A stretch of DNA of 64,000 bases from assembly GCA_000328365.1 (NCBI GenBank), contig KB309354.1:62001-126000 (forward strand), read 5' to 3'. The notes beneath the pieces are model-generated. The model was not told the origin of the DNA. It made no database searches and saw only the letters and a program-made list of their open reading frames with translations. Source of the stretch: Capitella teleta (Eukaryota; Annelida; Polychaeta; Capitellidae). Position numbers and translations under genes: made by a program. This document shows, piece by piece, positions 1 through 13,674 of this stretch. Numbering within the stretch: position 1 is the stretch's first letter; each line of letters starts with the position of its first letter.

Positions 1-3000
1 CATCCCACGTGCCATTGTACAGGCAACTCATTTCTTTAGAGTATTCTTCATCAGTATAATGGTACCCAGGGTGGCATTGGTACACAATGGTGATTCCAGC
101 AATAGTTACAAAGCTGTCAGGGGTGGAGTTATTGTGGTTCAAAACCGGTCCGCAATTCACCACTGAAACGTACATACATGTTGAGCCATGATATTTGAGT
201 TTGCGGCTCACAATGCTACTCACTTGAGCAATGTGGAATTTCAGTTTCATTCCAGGAACCATTTTTGCAGAATATTTGTCTTTCCCGTCGACCATCAGGA
301 AATCGATGGCCATCATGGCATTTAAACACGGTCATGCCATGGTCCAGGTTGCCACCCGAAAGGAAATCAGCGTTCTCTATAAGAGGCACTGGCACGCACC
401 TCTTGTTCTCACCTGAAATTAACATGAAAATAAGTATCAATAGCTCTATTATATTGACATTTTAAATTATACTTCTTCCGATTGGTTTGCTATCCACCGT
501 TTTTTTAAAGATCAACCATAATGCCCGAGATAACGCTAACTTAACGAAATATACACCGTAATTAATCATTCCTGCGCAAAATAACAATTATCTGATTTAA
601 TTGACATGGTCTAAAAGAGACGCAAACAGCGCATATTCAGTGGTTCTTATTCTCTAACCAAATCAGTTTGGTTAATTCAGATATTTGCAGCTGGTGGAGC
701 TGCAAATGACGTCACAAAACCCCGGAAAGGGTGGGGTAGGAGACTTTGAATACTTTTCAATCTCATTAAATAAGCACTTTGAAGCCGCAAATTGTTCAAA
801 AATGACAATATATATGTCCTGTGCCCGAACCAAGGCCTGAAATTTCATTCGTTTTCTTCACTTGTGTTGGCCTTTAATCTTACTGTCTTGTTAAGTTCCC
901 CAATGCATCAACTATATTCCATGAGACAAAGTTCGGTTAATTTCGATCAATATGGTATTGATCTTTTCCCAGAACTCAGAGAAAGTAAAAACAAAATCGA
1001 CCGGAGAAAATCAAAGAAAGACAGCGATAGAAAATATTAGGGGGAAAATGGATACAAAAAGAAGAATTATCACGCTGTTCAAGAGTAAAATTATTTTCTA
1101 AATACATAATTCAATAACATTTACTTTACAATTATTATCACGAATGAAAGCAGAAAGTGTAAATCAGATTAGTGTATAGATAAGTTGAAACACAAAGTAA
1201 TTTCTGGTGGTAATGAATTCAGAATTAATACATCGTGGTAATCATTCAATCACACAATAATTTTATAATGTAGTGCACCGCTACGTAGACCAAATAGCAT
1301 CGATTACATAACACCTACGTTTACATGTATCAGGCGACGCTGACCACTTCCCCAATGCTGAACACTCAGCGGTCAGTGAACCCATTCCATTTGACCCTAC
1401 TGAGCCATCAGGACATTGGTGGGTCACTCTGCCATCCGTCTGAACATCTGACGTCACAGAAGGGCAGGCCACACCTGCGAACGACAAGAGGTCACAAAAG
1501 AGCACACACTCACGGCATAAGTGAAGAAATAGCACCACTCAATTCCGGTGGTATTTATTTACAATCAACTCACTGATTACTCGACTGGTTGCATCCTGCT
1601 CTACAATTCAGAGAGATAAATCAGCGCTTTGGACTTTGTATCTTTCTTTGACATGGTTAAAAATACTGTTACCTAACCATAATTTATTGGTTTTCAGTTT
1701 ATGCTATTGAACTGTGTGGGTATATGTGCACTTACGAGAGCAGTCTTCCACTTTGCTGCTCCATTCTGAGTTCTTTTGGCAAATGACCGATCGAGCACTG
1801 CTGCCATCAGGGAAGAAATACCCGATGTGGCAATCCAAGGTGACCACCACTCCGTGGAACCGCACAAGAGTGTCTACTTCACAATGCTTCATGAGAGGCA
1901 GTTTAGGGCATTCCTCGGCTGAAAACAAAAAACAAAAAACAAACAAACAAAAAAACAAACAAAAACAAAAAAACTGGCTAAACGAGTTACTGTGTGAATT
2001 TCGTTACAATTATAATAATTTATGTCTGTTTTTGAAGAGGATTAAATATTGCCACAATTGGTTTTCCAAGTAATATTACCCTATAACGTGTAGGCGATCA
2101 TTGAGTACCTCCAAGGCTAGTTTCCATGAATAATTGAGCAATCCACAAGTTCATTAAGTTGGAAGCATTTTTTTTTGTTCGTGCAAGTTGCATCAGATTG
2201 GCTCGTGCAACAATCGCCACAATGAAGTTGAGTGTCAACCAAGAGTTGAGGAATTGCTCGATCGAGACTATAGCCATGAATTTTGGATAAGGGCTGACAA
2301 AGTAGATCAAAAAATTTGAAGAGATTTTTCATATATAAAGATGCCATAAAATGTTTTTGATTGTCCAAAGACTGCAAAGAATTGCTAAATAATTAAGATC
2401 TTGAGACAATTTTGCTGAATAGGTCGGATAATACGTCCCGTGCACACCATAAAAACTTACCTTTACAATCTGGCACGACTTTGTTGAATTGGCCACTGAT
2501 CAAGCATGTTATGTAAGCCATTGATGTCCCATCGGGGAAAAAATAGTGCTCATCACACTTGTACAAAGCTGATGATCCTGCAGTGTAGTATGGACCTCCA
2601 ATAACGGAGGCACTGTCCACGATTGGAGGCGTCGGACAGTACACTGTAGACACACACAAGACGAGTATGTCATGGGATCGAGAAACAAATACTCACCAGA
2701 GGGCATGCCTTCGGGTATTTCTACAAGAGGCAAAATATATAAATCACTGGGTCACAAACTTTGACCTACTTACTCAGACAGATCAATGGTTCCCCAATAT
2801 ATTTGCCATCTGCACCGCATTGTAGTGCAACGTCTCCACCAACAGCAATGTATCCTTTATCACAACCATAAACTACGAAATCTGACCAATAGTAAGAACC
2901 ATCGGAATGGCCATGCTCAACACTCGGTGGCTCTCCACAATACACCTCTGAAAAATGAGGCTATAATAATTCACATTCGCGTACATTTTTGTGCTTACTT

Positions 3001-6000
3001 TCACAAACAGGGATTACCCCAATCCAGTCTCCTTCGTTATTGCAGTATATGTCACTATCACCGTGGGACAGGTTATAACCTCTGACACACTCAAATGTGA
3101 GGGTATGATTTTTCAGTGGATGGCCAACTCGAAGTGCATTGGGGACATTACCGGGATCCTCACAGGTGATATCTGCATGAGAAAAGAATATGGACAAAAT
3201 ATTATAATCTATATATACTTGTTTTATCTCTACATACCTACACAATACGGAATTGTAGAGTTCCATTCCCCAGTGTGGGTGCACAGTAAAGCAGGAGAAC
3301 CAACCAACCCGAAGCCATGATCACACAGAAATATCACCACATTACCGTAGACATTGCCACCAATGGCCACGCCATTGTCAATGCTTGGGGCAGCATCGCA
3401 AGTCACTGCAAGGCACTCGGTCAGATTGCCTCCAAATGTCCCGTTAATACAGAACAGCGAGGATGAACCTGTCAGGTTGTATCCTTTATCACAGGTATAC
3501 ATCACCGTGTCAACAAGTAACTCTGAGGTGAGAGAAATGTTTGCTTTCCCATGGGCCACACCTGGTATGTGACTGCAATTCCTCGAAGCTAACAAATCGA
3601 CGCAGATTGGCGCATCTCCAGACCACGTGCCATCCGATTGACATGTTCGGGTGGTATGACCACCCGCCAGGGTGAACCCGGGTGAGCACGAGTAGCTTAT
3701 TGAGTCTTCAAACATGAATGAATCACCGGATAATAATATTGTGTTTGACTCTTGTGTTTGGGGTGAGGGACACGACAGTTTGATGCACTGAGGAGGTTCT
3801 CCGCTCCAAGTTCTGTCGCTTTGGCACTCTCGGCTTAAATTTCCTTGTCCTAAAATGTATCCTTCGTTGCAATAAAAGGATATCTGGTTACCGGATAAGG
3901 ATGGCGTTCCGTTTAAATTTGCATTTGGGATAAGATTGGGAGGCAAACAGGGTGTTTGGGCACATATAATGCTATCACATGTGGTCAGGCCAGCCGTCTG
4001 TGTTGTCGTTTCTTCTGGTGCGGTGAATGTGCTTGGTAATGCAGAAGTATATGTGGTAGATACAGGTACACATATTGGCTGCGCACCGCTCCACGTACCA
4101 TTCAAATTGCATGTCATCTCAAAGATTGCATAATGGACATTGTTGCAGGTATATACAGCTATGCTACCTACAGTAGTTTGATTAAAGTCAACAGTGGCAT
4201 TTGCCACACTAAGCGGAGAACCGCAGTCTATCAATTCACAAACTGCCTCGCTCTCGCTCCAGGTGCTATTTTGTAAGCATAACCTCTCTTTAATACCATT
4301 GGTCAGGTTGTAGCCATCGTCACATACATATGTAATCGTATCCAGGTACGAATACGATAAACCAATAGTTCGACCATTGGATATATTTCCAGGATGTCCA
4401 CAGTGAATTTCATCACACATAGATTCTAGTTCAGTCCATGTGGCATTAGCTTGGCATGTTGACTGATTTATGCTCCCTCCGATAGCTGTGTATCCCTCCA
4501 TGCAGGTGTAAGTCACTACATCTCCGAAATGAAACGATTCTGTTGATATTTCTGCTCCGGTGAAGTTCAAAGGATGTCCGCAGGTGACACGATGGCACAC
4601 CGGTGTTTCTTCACTCCATGATCCATTAGATAAGCATTCACGGAGCAGACTACCAGAGACGAGTACATAACCAAGGTCACATTCGTATTGAATGAGGCTA
4701 GCATATGTGAAATCAGGAGTATTGACCACCACCGCTTTGGTAGCATTGCCAGGATCACCGCAGTCGACCACCTCGCAAACAGGAGCAGTTCCGGACCACG
4801 ATCCATCGCTGAGGCAGAGACGGATCAGGTCTCCCTCCGTGTGATTCCAACCCACTGAGCACTCATACTGAGCAGTAGTCCCATAAGAATGCGGCTCAGG
4901 CGTCAACAAAGTGGCGTTCGTGGATAGCGGAATGCTACAGTTCACAATACTGCAGATTGCATTACCAATGCTCCACGTACCATTTGCGAGGCATTCAACG
5001 ACATTGTTCCCCCCAGTCATTTCGTAGCCTTCGTTACAGACATACGTTACTATATCCTCATTTAGAAAGGTCCCGTTCCAAGATGCACCAGTCATGTTTG
5101 CTGGGGTTCCACAGTCAGTTCGCTGGCAAACAGGTAAAACATCACTCCATGAGCCATTACTCAAACATTCAAGAGTAGCATTACCCTGCAGGATAAACCC
5201 CTCATTGCAACTGCATACAACTAGATCCATGTACAGATAGGATGAACCTTGTATGGAGCCATGTGTAAGATTACCTATATCAGGGCACGACTTTCGCTGA
5301 CAGTCTAATGTAATGTTTTCCCAGGCACCATCACTATCGCAGGTGATGTTCTGTGGTGTGCCGACATAACCATCCTGGCATGCGTACCGTACTGTATCTT
5401 CGAACAGGAAGGAAGATCCATCTGGAGCAGCATTGGGTACTGCGGGTGGATCTCCACAACTCACCCTCTCACACACAGGTGCCACACCACTCCAGGTTTT
5501 ATTGCTCAAACAGAGGCGCTCGATATTCCCTTGCGTCAAGGTGAATCCGGGATGACAGGCGTATTGCACTGCGCTGAGATACTCATTTGAAGACCCTTTG
5601 ACAGTGGCGTTACTCACAGGAGGCAGTAAAGGACACACAATGATAGAACAGGATATCTTAGGTTGCCATGTTTGATGTAATGTACACGTGCTGGTGTTAC
5701 CTCCTGTCAGTTCAAAACCCTCATCACATGTGTATTGCAGGGTTTCCATGTATGTGAATGAGCTTCCAATAAAACTTCCATTGCTGACTTGTCCTGGGTT
5801 TCCACAGTCTACAGCTGATGCCAACAATGATTAACCGTGGTAGTAAGGTGGTGTATAGTTACCTTGACATTCCACCTTATCAGGATCCCAGGTTGCTGAA
5901 CTGTCACAGGTAACCATTATATTGATGTCTCCATTGGAGCCGATGAAGCCGGGGTTACATTGGTATGTGACTATGTCATTGAACACGTAGGTTGTCTTAT

Positions 6001-8144
6001 TGGCTGATGTCATAGTTCCATTCGATGCCTCTGGGGGATCAGCTGCACACACTGTGGTGAGAATTATAAAATCAATTCTAAACATTGCCTCTGTGTCAAA
6101 TGTAAAATCATCGATAGGTTATACCACATAATTGATGCATTAAGCACATATAGGCCTACCAAGTGCCACAGCAAACATGGGGGTTATTCTTGGTGGGTCA
6201 AAACAAACCACCACACACCACACCTTTGTTTTACTTACCTTTTTTATTAATTGATTAAATTGATTTAGAATGTACCGCAAGCAGATTATATTTTAAACTT
6301 GACAATGTCTAGATGTTAATATGGAACAAGTAGGTAGGTTATGTCGGTTATGTATGAATTCAGACAATTTTACCACATTAATCACCTAATCATCTTCTCA
6401 TTAATTATTAATTGAGAGTGTGTTCAATCACCTCGCGTGTTATATTATTGCCTTTACGGACCCAGAAAACCCTAGAAACGATACCAACATTTCCTTATTG
6501 TGACCAATGATATTATCTGCAAATAATAATTTGACACGTGTTCCCATTAATTGAAACATTAATTAGACGGTGTTTCGGAAATGTATTTTTAAGCACCACA
6601 ACCATAATTGATGGGCATGACCTAAGGTCTGTATCAAACTTGATGCTTTTTTCCACGTGTTTGACCTGCATGTGTAGAGACTCAAACACGCAGATTTCGA
6701 AGAGAATAATGAACTTATATTTCTTCGTCAAATCGACATAAGTGTAATCGACAGATCTGGCCGTCACTGTGGGGGCGCCACAGACTCTAAGCTATTCCAC
6801 TAATGGGGATATCTATGCCACAAAATCCGAAACGGGTTATTTGCCTCACCATGAATCGAACTCACGACCCTCAGCTCGCGAAGAGAGCACGCTATGCATA
6901 ATTATATGAAGACCAGCTTCCTATACAATACCAGATCGGACGGCACTCCTGATAAGGGTGCATCTCGCGTACGGTCAACTTCGTTGTTGAACCACATGCA
7001 TCGCTGGCATTTCTTCGAACGTTGTCCTGTTTTAAAAGACGAAGCCTCAAAATGAATTCGGAACGAACAATGGCATGGTAGGACGATGTTCTATCTGATA
7101 CATAATCGGAAGTTGATATTATATTATATGATCACTTAGTCATCACTTAATTGTAGTATCAGGTAGGCCGATCAATGTCCTAACAAAGTCAACAATTAAT
7201 CGGCTGATATCTCACAAACCTTTGATTTCGCAGAACATAGGGTCACCTGACCAGAGTTGGCTGGCCTGACATATCCTTTCATAGCTGCCATTAAAAAACC
7301 TGAAACCATCTTCGCACCAAAACTTTGCCTTGCGATTAACGTAATGAAACACATCATCAGAGAGGACGTGCGAGTTTAGCGCTGGAGGTCCGCAAACCGG
7401 CTCTGAAGGGGAAATATAATATCAGTTTGCATGAATATTCTCCAAACATGCTCGTGCGTATAGAACGCAATTAGCACTCACTTGTTTTGAAGTAAATCGG
7501 ACTGAGCGCAAAGTCGGCTTGTTTTCCGTTCGAAGTGGCTAAAATATGAACAATAGGTTGCCTAACCATCGACACGGATACTTTCTGTGTATAAAATTCA
7601 GGGCAATTGCACGATGTACAGACGGTGCTGAAGGCATAGTTATTTCCATCGTATGCCTTGTACTTGAACTGAAAGTCTTGAAAACTCTCAGTGCTGTTCA
7701 AGCAGAGAGCCATGACTGCACTGGTTGACTGACTCACAAGATAGTTCACTCGCCACGCGGCCGTGGAGTACTCTATGGTGAAATCAAATGGAGTTGTGAC
7801 ACTCTGTTTGGTTATAAAGTTATGTGGCAACACTGTCTCGGCAGGAGATTTATCCATGTCACAGTTTACGTCGAATTGATTGTAACGTGAATTCTCTGGA
7901 CAAATGAGATACGTTCCAGATTGTGTATATCCATCCTTGTAATAGTCCTCACACGTATTGTAGATCCGTGAGGCACTGCTCGTCAACGGCATGCAGCAAA
8001 GAAGCACTGTTGAAAATAGCATAGGAATTTAATTATTATTGCAGTCTACGAAATAATTTAGCACTTTCTGAAAAAGGGGAATGTATGCTACTTACCCGGA
8101 AATAAAACATAAGGAATCGCAGTATGCTCCATTTCGGCCGCCAT
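1..8144 (-). CDS. Large secreted sushi (CCP) repeat protein with N-terminal fibrinogen-like module; 3' end outside window
   Basis: Coding exons in transcription order: 8144-8096, 8006-7482, 7402-7220, 6051-5863, 5814-3238, 3172-2999, 2947-2774, 2720-2697, 2643-2461, 1918-1736, 1474-1319, 412-224 and 162-1. All introns are GT-AG and phase 1, so every complete internal exon is a multiple of three; this regularity supports the model strongly. Exons 1 and 2 together give a signal peptide (a second Met starts MEHTAIPYVLF, ending near TSSAS). Exon 2 then begins like a fibrinogen-related or contactin-associated-protein module (CEDYYKDGYTQSGTY, then a VNCDMD motif). After it come 23 CCP modules, each with four Cys and mostly the Gly-x-Trp signature; 14 sit in exon 5814-3238, which also holds a Ser/Thr-rich linker before CCP 11 of that exon. 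N-glycosylation sequons are dense. About 1589 codons are visible. CCP chains usually mediate adhesion or complement-like binding; the ligand is unknown. No membrane segment is seen before the window edge. Confidence 0.9.
6765..6898 (-). mobile_element. Probable tRNA-derived SINE fragment in a sushi-gene intron
   Basis: Read on the minus strand, 6898-6843 resembles a tRNA-like head: an AGCGTGCTCTC stretch, a GCGAGC turn and a box-B-like GAGTTCGATTC. The box A side is incomplete. The following bases to about 6765 contain a CTGTGGCGCCCCCACAG palindrome that may belong to the body. No target-site duplication was identified. It lies inside the 1168-bp intron between exons 7402-7220 and 6051-5863. 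Confidence 0.4.
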
Positions 8145-11100
8145 GAATAATGTTTGTGATGTGGAGATGTCACTTGGGTCGCTCACGAGGCAAGTGACTG
8201 AAGCGTGTAGCGCGGGCTCTTCCCTGTCAGACCAATGCTGCAAGCGTCAATACAGGGCCGCTTCCGATGTAAATCAATTCACCACTCGTAATACCGATAT
8301 CAACAAATTCTGTATGTAAGACAAGAGGCGATTGATTGTGGTTATGCAATGTACAATAGCCTCGCATTGAACTCAACAACGCGTCAGTGCGCAAAAGTGT
8401 GTGTTCAGGTGTATTTCCAAGTTGGAATTGTCAATAATATCTTCTTTTGTGTAATAAAAAAAATAACTGATGTACATGGTGGCTCATTCAGCCAGAGACA
8501 CGGCCAGTATCTCTCTGAATGATGTAAAGTAGCTTTTCTTACTAGTAATGCAACTAACAGATAATGAAATTGACCAAAGCAGGGATATAATTAACTAAAA
8601 TGAGTCCGATATTCGAACTGCACTCACAATATCATTTTTAAATGTCTTTAAATCATTGCTAAAAACTCAACTGTTTAATCTTGCAAGTTTTAGATAACAT
8701 AATTATATCTTATTTTTATATCATTTTCTATAACTCAAATCATTATTCAGCAGTGAAATATTTTCATTTCATGCACGGAATGTGTATCATGTATCAGCCT
8801 TTTAGACCACATGGTAGATTTTACGCTTCAAATATTTTCAGTTATTTTATATTTTTTCAATTATACCAATGGTCGATTCATCATGTTGTGAATACCTTTA
8901 TACAGGCTTATGATTATTAATATATTGTCAGGGTAGATCACGTGTCTCCTTAAAACAATTGGACGACAATTTAATATATGAGATATATATCGCTTGATGA
9001 TCTCAGACCAATTGCATAATTTAACTGGTGAAGATGTCTCAAGCAGCAGGGTAGAGCTGTGAATAGGAGCAATGTTTTGTCTCCGCTGTGGGTTCCACGA
9101 GGGCGGCGGGGGAGAGGGGTTGAATATTTACGGCGCAGCCTTTACAATCGGCGTCTCAGAGATGAGATGATGGATTGACGAAGTGGAATTTCAGTCCAAA
9201 AGCAAGCACATCTACAGGAACCTCACCCCCTGTGCATGCGTTATGTGATGACAATTATCGCCGATAGCTAAACATGGGCTTCATCGTTTACCTTATATGA
9301 CAGTCGTTAATAATCTCCCCCGTGTGGGGCAATCCATGCCTGTATGCATCACGCAAGGGTCATGCTTAATGTGTATAATCAACTTCATCATCCTTTGTCG
9401 AGCGATGTCCGCGGGTGGAAGATACCTTTATCTTGTGTGACTTTCCAAACGACCATCATGAATGTTTAACTTCCTTCCATCTTTTCACGCTGCCGCCAAA
9501 TCAAAGAGCCTCACAGCCATTACCTTTCACAGGAGGCTGAATTATGGGAGATCCCCTCAGTATATGACCTCAATCGATTACCTCCGAGTCAGGTTCCTCA
9601 TAAAGTGTAATATGGTTTCATCATGGCGCTGTCTCTGCCCTTGTTTCTACCTTCAATAGTGGAGATGGTAAAGAAGCTAAGATAATTAAGGCAAGCATCG
9701 GACCAGCATCTAAGGATGAGTTTCCGCATCGATGACCCGAGCAATAATTAAGCGAGTTATTGTGAGTAATGACAAATAACATTACGAAGCTTTCATCCAC
9801 ATCAAAAGAAGCCACATTTCACCTTTGCACCAAAACATTACTTGATTAGATCAAAATGCGTCAAAATGAAGCAAAAACGCAACATCATGTTGCATGCCCC
9901 ATTCCGTGCCCTATAGTACAGAAGGGACATTCCTCTTCACTTTTAGTCAGTTCCAATGGAGGTGTTTTTGACGAGGTTCAATGAATTAAATTGGCGGGTA
10001 ATTGTTGTAAGAATATTGTGTCTTTTTATTTATTGCATACAACTCAATAATTATGGGACATTTTCGCAAATTATTTAATTTACTGAAGAATAAATCCACG
10101 CTTATAGTGGAATCACTCTATATGACTGAAATACTCTATTTTGGTTGGTACCTGATTTGCCTATACTAAAATAGTATAGTCACCATCACAATTGTTTCTG
10201 GGCTAGAGATGAGTGGGTCTCTATATTCCTGCAATTGAATTTGTGGTGTGTGCATCAGGTTGAAAGGACTGTGACTTACTCATAAGGAATTGCATTCATG
10301 GCAAGTAACCACGGGAGATAACAATGTCACACCAATAAGTAAATCCATAATGAATACGGTGCTGTCAAGGGCAGTACAATATACCACAATATACAATATA
10401 CAATATAAGTAAGATATACCACTAGTAAGAAGAACAAAAGAATGGGCACCCAGTGTTGTTAATTGACATCAACTACAATTCATCACTCACAATAGCGTGC
10501 TCTGCTTCGACATCCACACAGAGATCATAAAATAATTATAATGTTTCATGAGATTGTTACATATTGTAAAAATAAAAACGTTACATTTAATCATGAAATT
10601 GAATCGACATTGTCATCAAAATTGCATCACTCCAAAAATACAGTGAACTAACTATAGCACCATCATCATATTACTTTACCTATATATTACATGTTTATAT
10701 CAAACAACCTGGTTAGTCTAGTCGCCTATCAGTTATGGGGAGAGACATTTCATCACCGACGTTGATGTGAAGTTTTCTTTGGTCTTGGTGTGCACAGATC
10801 AAAGTTTGAGCCGTGTCCGCGGGGATTTGGCCATCTTCTCTCGAGCAAAAATGACATTCAAGCATCGTCATAGCTTCCTGTTTTCACTTGGATGAAAGGA
10901 AGCACCAGTCAATGAGACACGTGCAAGGAGTCAATGCGAGGATGTCGAAAAATGCCCTTGTTTTCACTTTTAGTTCCTTTGCTCATTCATTTCGTGTCAA
11001 AAATGAATCAATTATCACTGACAGTTGATTTGGATATTTTTATGTGGCAGTGGGAATGAGTTGCATAGAAACATGCCGCCTACACGTGTCACGTGATGTC

Positions 11101-13555
11101 GGTGATTCAACATCTCTGAAACCATCACCGCTACATTTGGAACGACTGTTGTTGCAAATACAAGTTGTCATCCAACAGAGCGAGAGAGCGAAAGAACATT
11201 GTTGGTACAGTTGCACAGCAGTATTCTGATTCAATCGGACTATCACGGAAATCAAAGTTCGATTAAAGCGCTATGAGAAATGTGCATGACAGAAGACGAC
11301 AAGCAATCGTCTCCTTCATCACGATAGCATTTCACCGTTGGCTTTGATTATAGTTCTATACCTTGCGATTCGCACCCGGAACAAGTTAGCAGGTTGAACT
11401 AATGTTCCATAACAGGAACCACTAATCATCCATACATTATCATAAGAAGCCAATCAACTATTGAATCAGTGATATAGGGCTTGATGCAGTTACGGTGCTA
11501 ACTTCTATTACATTATAGATTGATAGGGTTCAAGTTTTTAACCTGCACCATCCAATGATGGTATTCCAATCGGCAGCGGAAATTAAATCTAGGAGCTTGC
11601 CTCAAGAATAAGAAATGAATATTTATCTTGGCTTCTGTATCAAATGAGTCTGACCCCCACGTCGAGAAGACCATAATGAGTGCAAGTGTATTCTGGACAA
11701 GGACCCATTTTTTTCTGGTTCATATCATCCTTTTGGTTGCTTTTTTTCAAGTCAATAGTCCGCACATCAATCGTCCTCAAAAGCAAAATTAATGTGTGCT
11801 CACACCGAAGTAAAAAGTGCATCAAAGGCTACTGGGAAACCAATATTTTTTTAGTGATCAATAGAACTTTGTCAATATTGGATGCATTTTTGTCACATCT
11901 GTCGGTAAAGCGACAGTCATCTCCTATCTTTACTAACCCAAGGTAGAGGTGCTCATGGCAGAAAAACTCACTCGACGAGGGCAGTAAAAGGGAATGATAT
12001 TCTTTAATGTGGGAAAGTCGAAATACTAATATGATATTTAAACAGGTGGGCAACAGCCCCCACCCCCCTGTATCAACGAGCCTTGTCTTCTGGTATGGTC
12101 GCGAGTGGTCGAAGGTTGAAGCTTGAAGCATCAAGGATCAAGGTTCAAGGATCAAGGTTCAAGGTTCAAGGTTCAAGGTTCAAGCGGTGTGGTAGTTTAT
12201 ATAGTCTATAAGTTTATAATTTACTTCCGGGTTATCGGCACTTACCCTATTACGCATGGTATCGAATAAATTTGCCTCCAAGTTCAAAACTTCTGTCAGC
12301 GAGGCAAGGGCATTTTTGTTCACGAGTCCGGTTGACAAAAGGGTAAAGCGCAAATTATATAGTAGTGGTTTTAGATGCGTTTAACTGAAAAACGCAGTAA
12401 AGTTTAAGGGAGTAAAACACATACTGGCGTCTTTGATGAAGTCAATTACAGAAAGCATTGGCCTCAGATGTTAGATAGGCGGAAAACACGAATAAACTTT
12501 GCACATCCGTATGAAACCCATGAATGCTAGAAAGATTGTGCGAAGTCTTTCAAAATATCTAAAGTTCATTATCGTAAAACTAAAACTTGGAAAACCCTGA
12601 TTCGTTGAACACTATTTTTAGTCTGAGTAGTTTTGCGGTGCCTCAAGTTCGAGTCATCATGATTTCACTGTAGCAATATTTGTGCAGCCATTCTCTGATC
12701 AAAATTATGCGATGACAGAGAAGCACTAGGTGTTCTGGCATGCCCTGCAACGATATCGTGTCAGGCTAATGCGTCGTCGGCTGGTTTGCGAGGCACAGCT
12801 GCTCACTTTCGGTCAAGCATGATTTGCAGACCATAAATATATAAATGCCGAATCCTTTATTCCCCAGTACAGCGCGTCGGATCGGCGTTTATATGGGTTT
12901 CAACATCTATAGCATTCCAAACCCATCCCAGCAGATATGCACGCTTTTGAGGCCCAGCTATATTTGTTCCTCTCAAAGAAGAGAACACCTGCTATCGGGA
13001 GACCAGCCTAAGCGCAGAGGAAAGCTCTTCTGGAGTGTCAACCCTCAGTTTCCAAGAGAATCAGGTTATTTATGCGATATCGTGACATTCAGTGTGTAAA
13101 TAATATCATAATATAATACAACTAATTTGGTGCATTATACAAATCAATCATTAAGTTAAGATCATCATTAAATTTTTGGAGAGCCCCATACACGGCCTTA
13201 ATTGAGACACACAGTGACTTCATTGCATTCAGCTGGCACAGGAGTTCGTCCAGATGCCATGGGATGGTTGCATTCACGCTTTGATCTTAGTTGTGGATCA
13301 TAGTTAATTAAAGCACAAAAGTTTTGATTGCTCTTTAAATCTCTATGATGCATTCATGTTTTGATCTAATAAAGATCACAACCAAGTGAGTTATTTATTG
13401 TCTCTGTTAAATATCACAAGGCACCAACTTTAGTAAATTATATTATTTTGAATCATCAATCGTCAATCGTCGTGCATTTGATGAAATTTGATAATTTTTT
13501 TCACTCGAAAAGTCCAAATCCCCGCTCAAGATAGATGCCATCAACATATACATAC
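8145..13555. other. Gene-poor stretch upstream of the sushi gene
   Basis: AT-rich DNA. Open frames here are short and have no recognisable domain or good splice context. The first few hundred bases should include the promoter and 5'UTR of the minus-strand sushi gene, but no convincing TATA box was seen. The only clear structure is the heptamer repeat at 12131-12184. Confidence 0.6.
12131..12184. repeat. 7-bp tandem repeat (TCAAGGT/TCAAGGA)
   Basis: About eight copies of a heptamer alternate between TCAAGGA and TCAAGGT, becoming uniform towards the right end. It is a short minisatellite in intergenic DNA. Confidence 0.85.
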
Positions 13556-13674
13556 GCATAGTTCCCATAATTCTGCTTTACGATATCCCGTAGTAGAAAC
13601 GCCACGATCTTTCAGATAACGCTGTAAATCTTGGACCTTTTGCTTCGCAAATACAACTTTTCCGTTGGCGCCAT
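13556..13674 (-). pseudogene. Orphan first exon of a SAP-domain protein, frame broken
   Basis: An ATG at 13674 in a YY1-like context (CAACATGGCGCC) begins MAPTEK. One base out of frame with it runs a clear SAP-type DNA-binding motif: residues VQDLQRYLKDRG, then TGYRKAELWELC. The exon ends at a good donor (TGC then GTATGT). Upstream, near 13735, a GCGCACGCGT motif resembles an NRF-1 site, so the segment looks like promoter plus first coding exon. SAP exons of this sort are common at the N-terminus of uncharacterised invertebrate proteins, some of them transposon-derived. No continuing exon was found on the minus strand to the left. The frame slip between MAPTEK and the SAP motif and the missing remainder suggest a decayed copy; a sequencing error at the slip is possible. 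Confidence 0.5.

Noticed and set aside
10790-10860. YY1-like ATG (AAGATGGCC) on the minus strand near a GC-rich patch
   Set aside because: The frame stops after 11 codons and no donor or domain was found in any frame.
12845-13099. 84-codon plus-strand frame
   Set aside because: No recognisable motif, poor start context and isolated.
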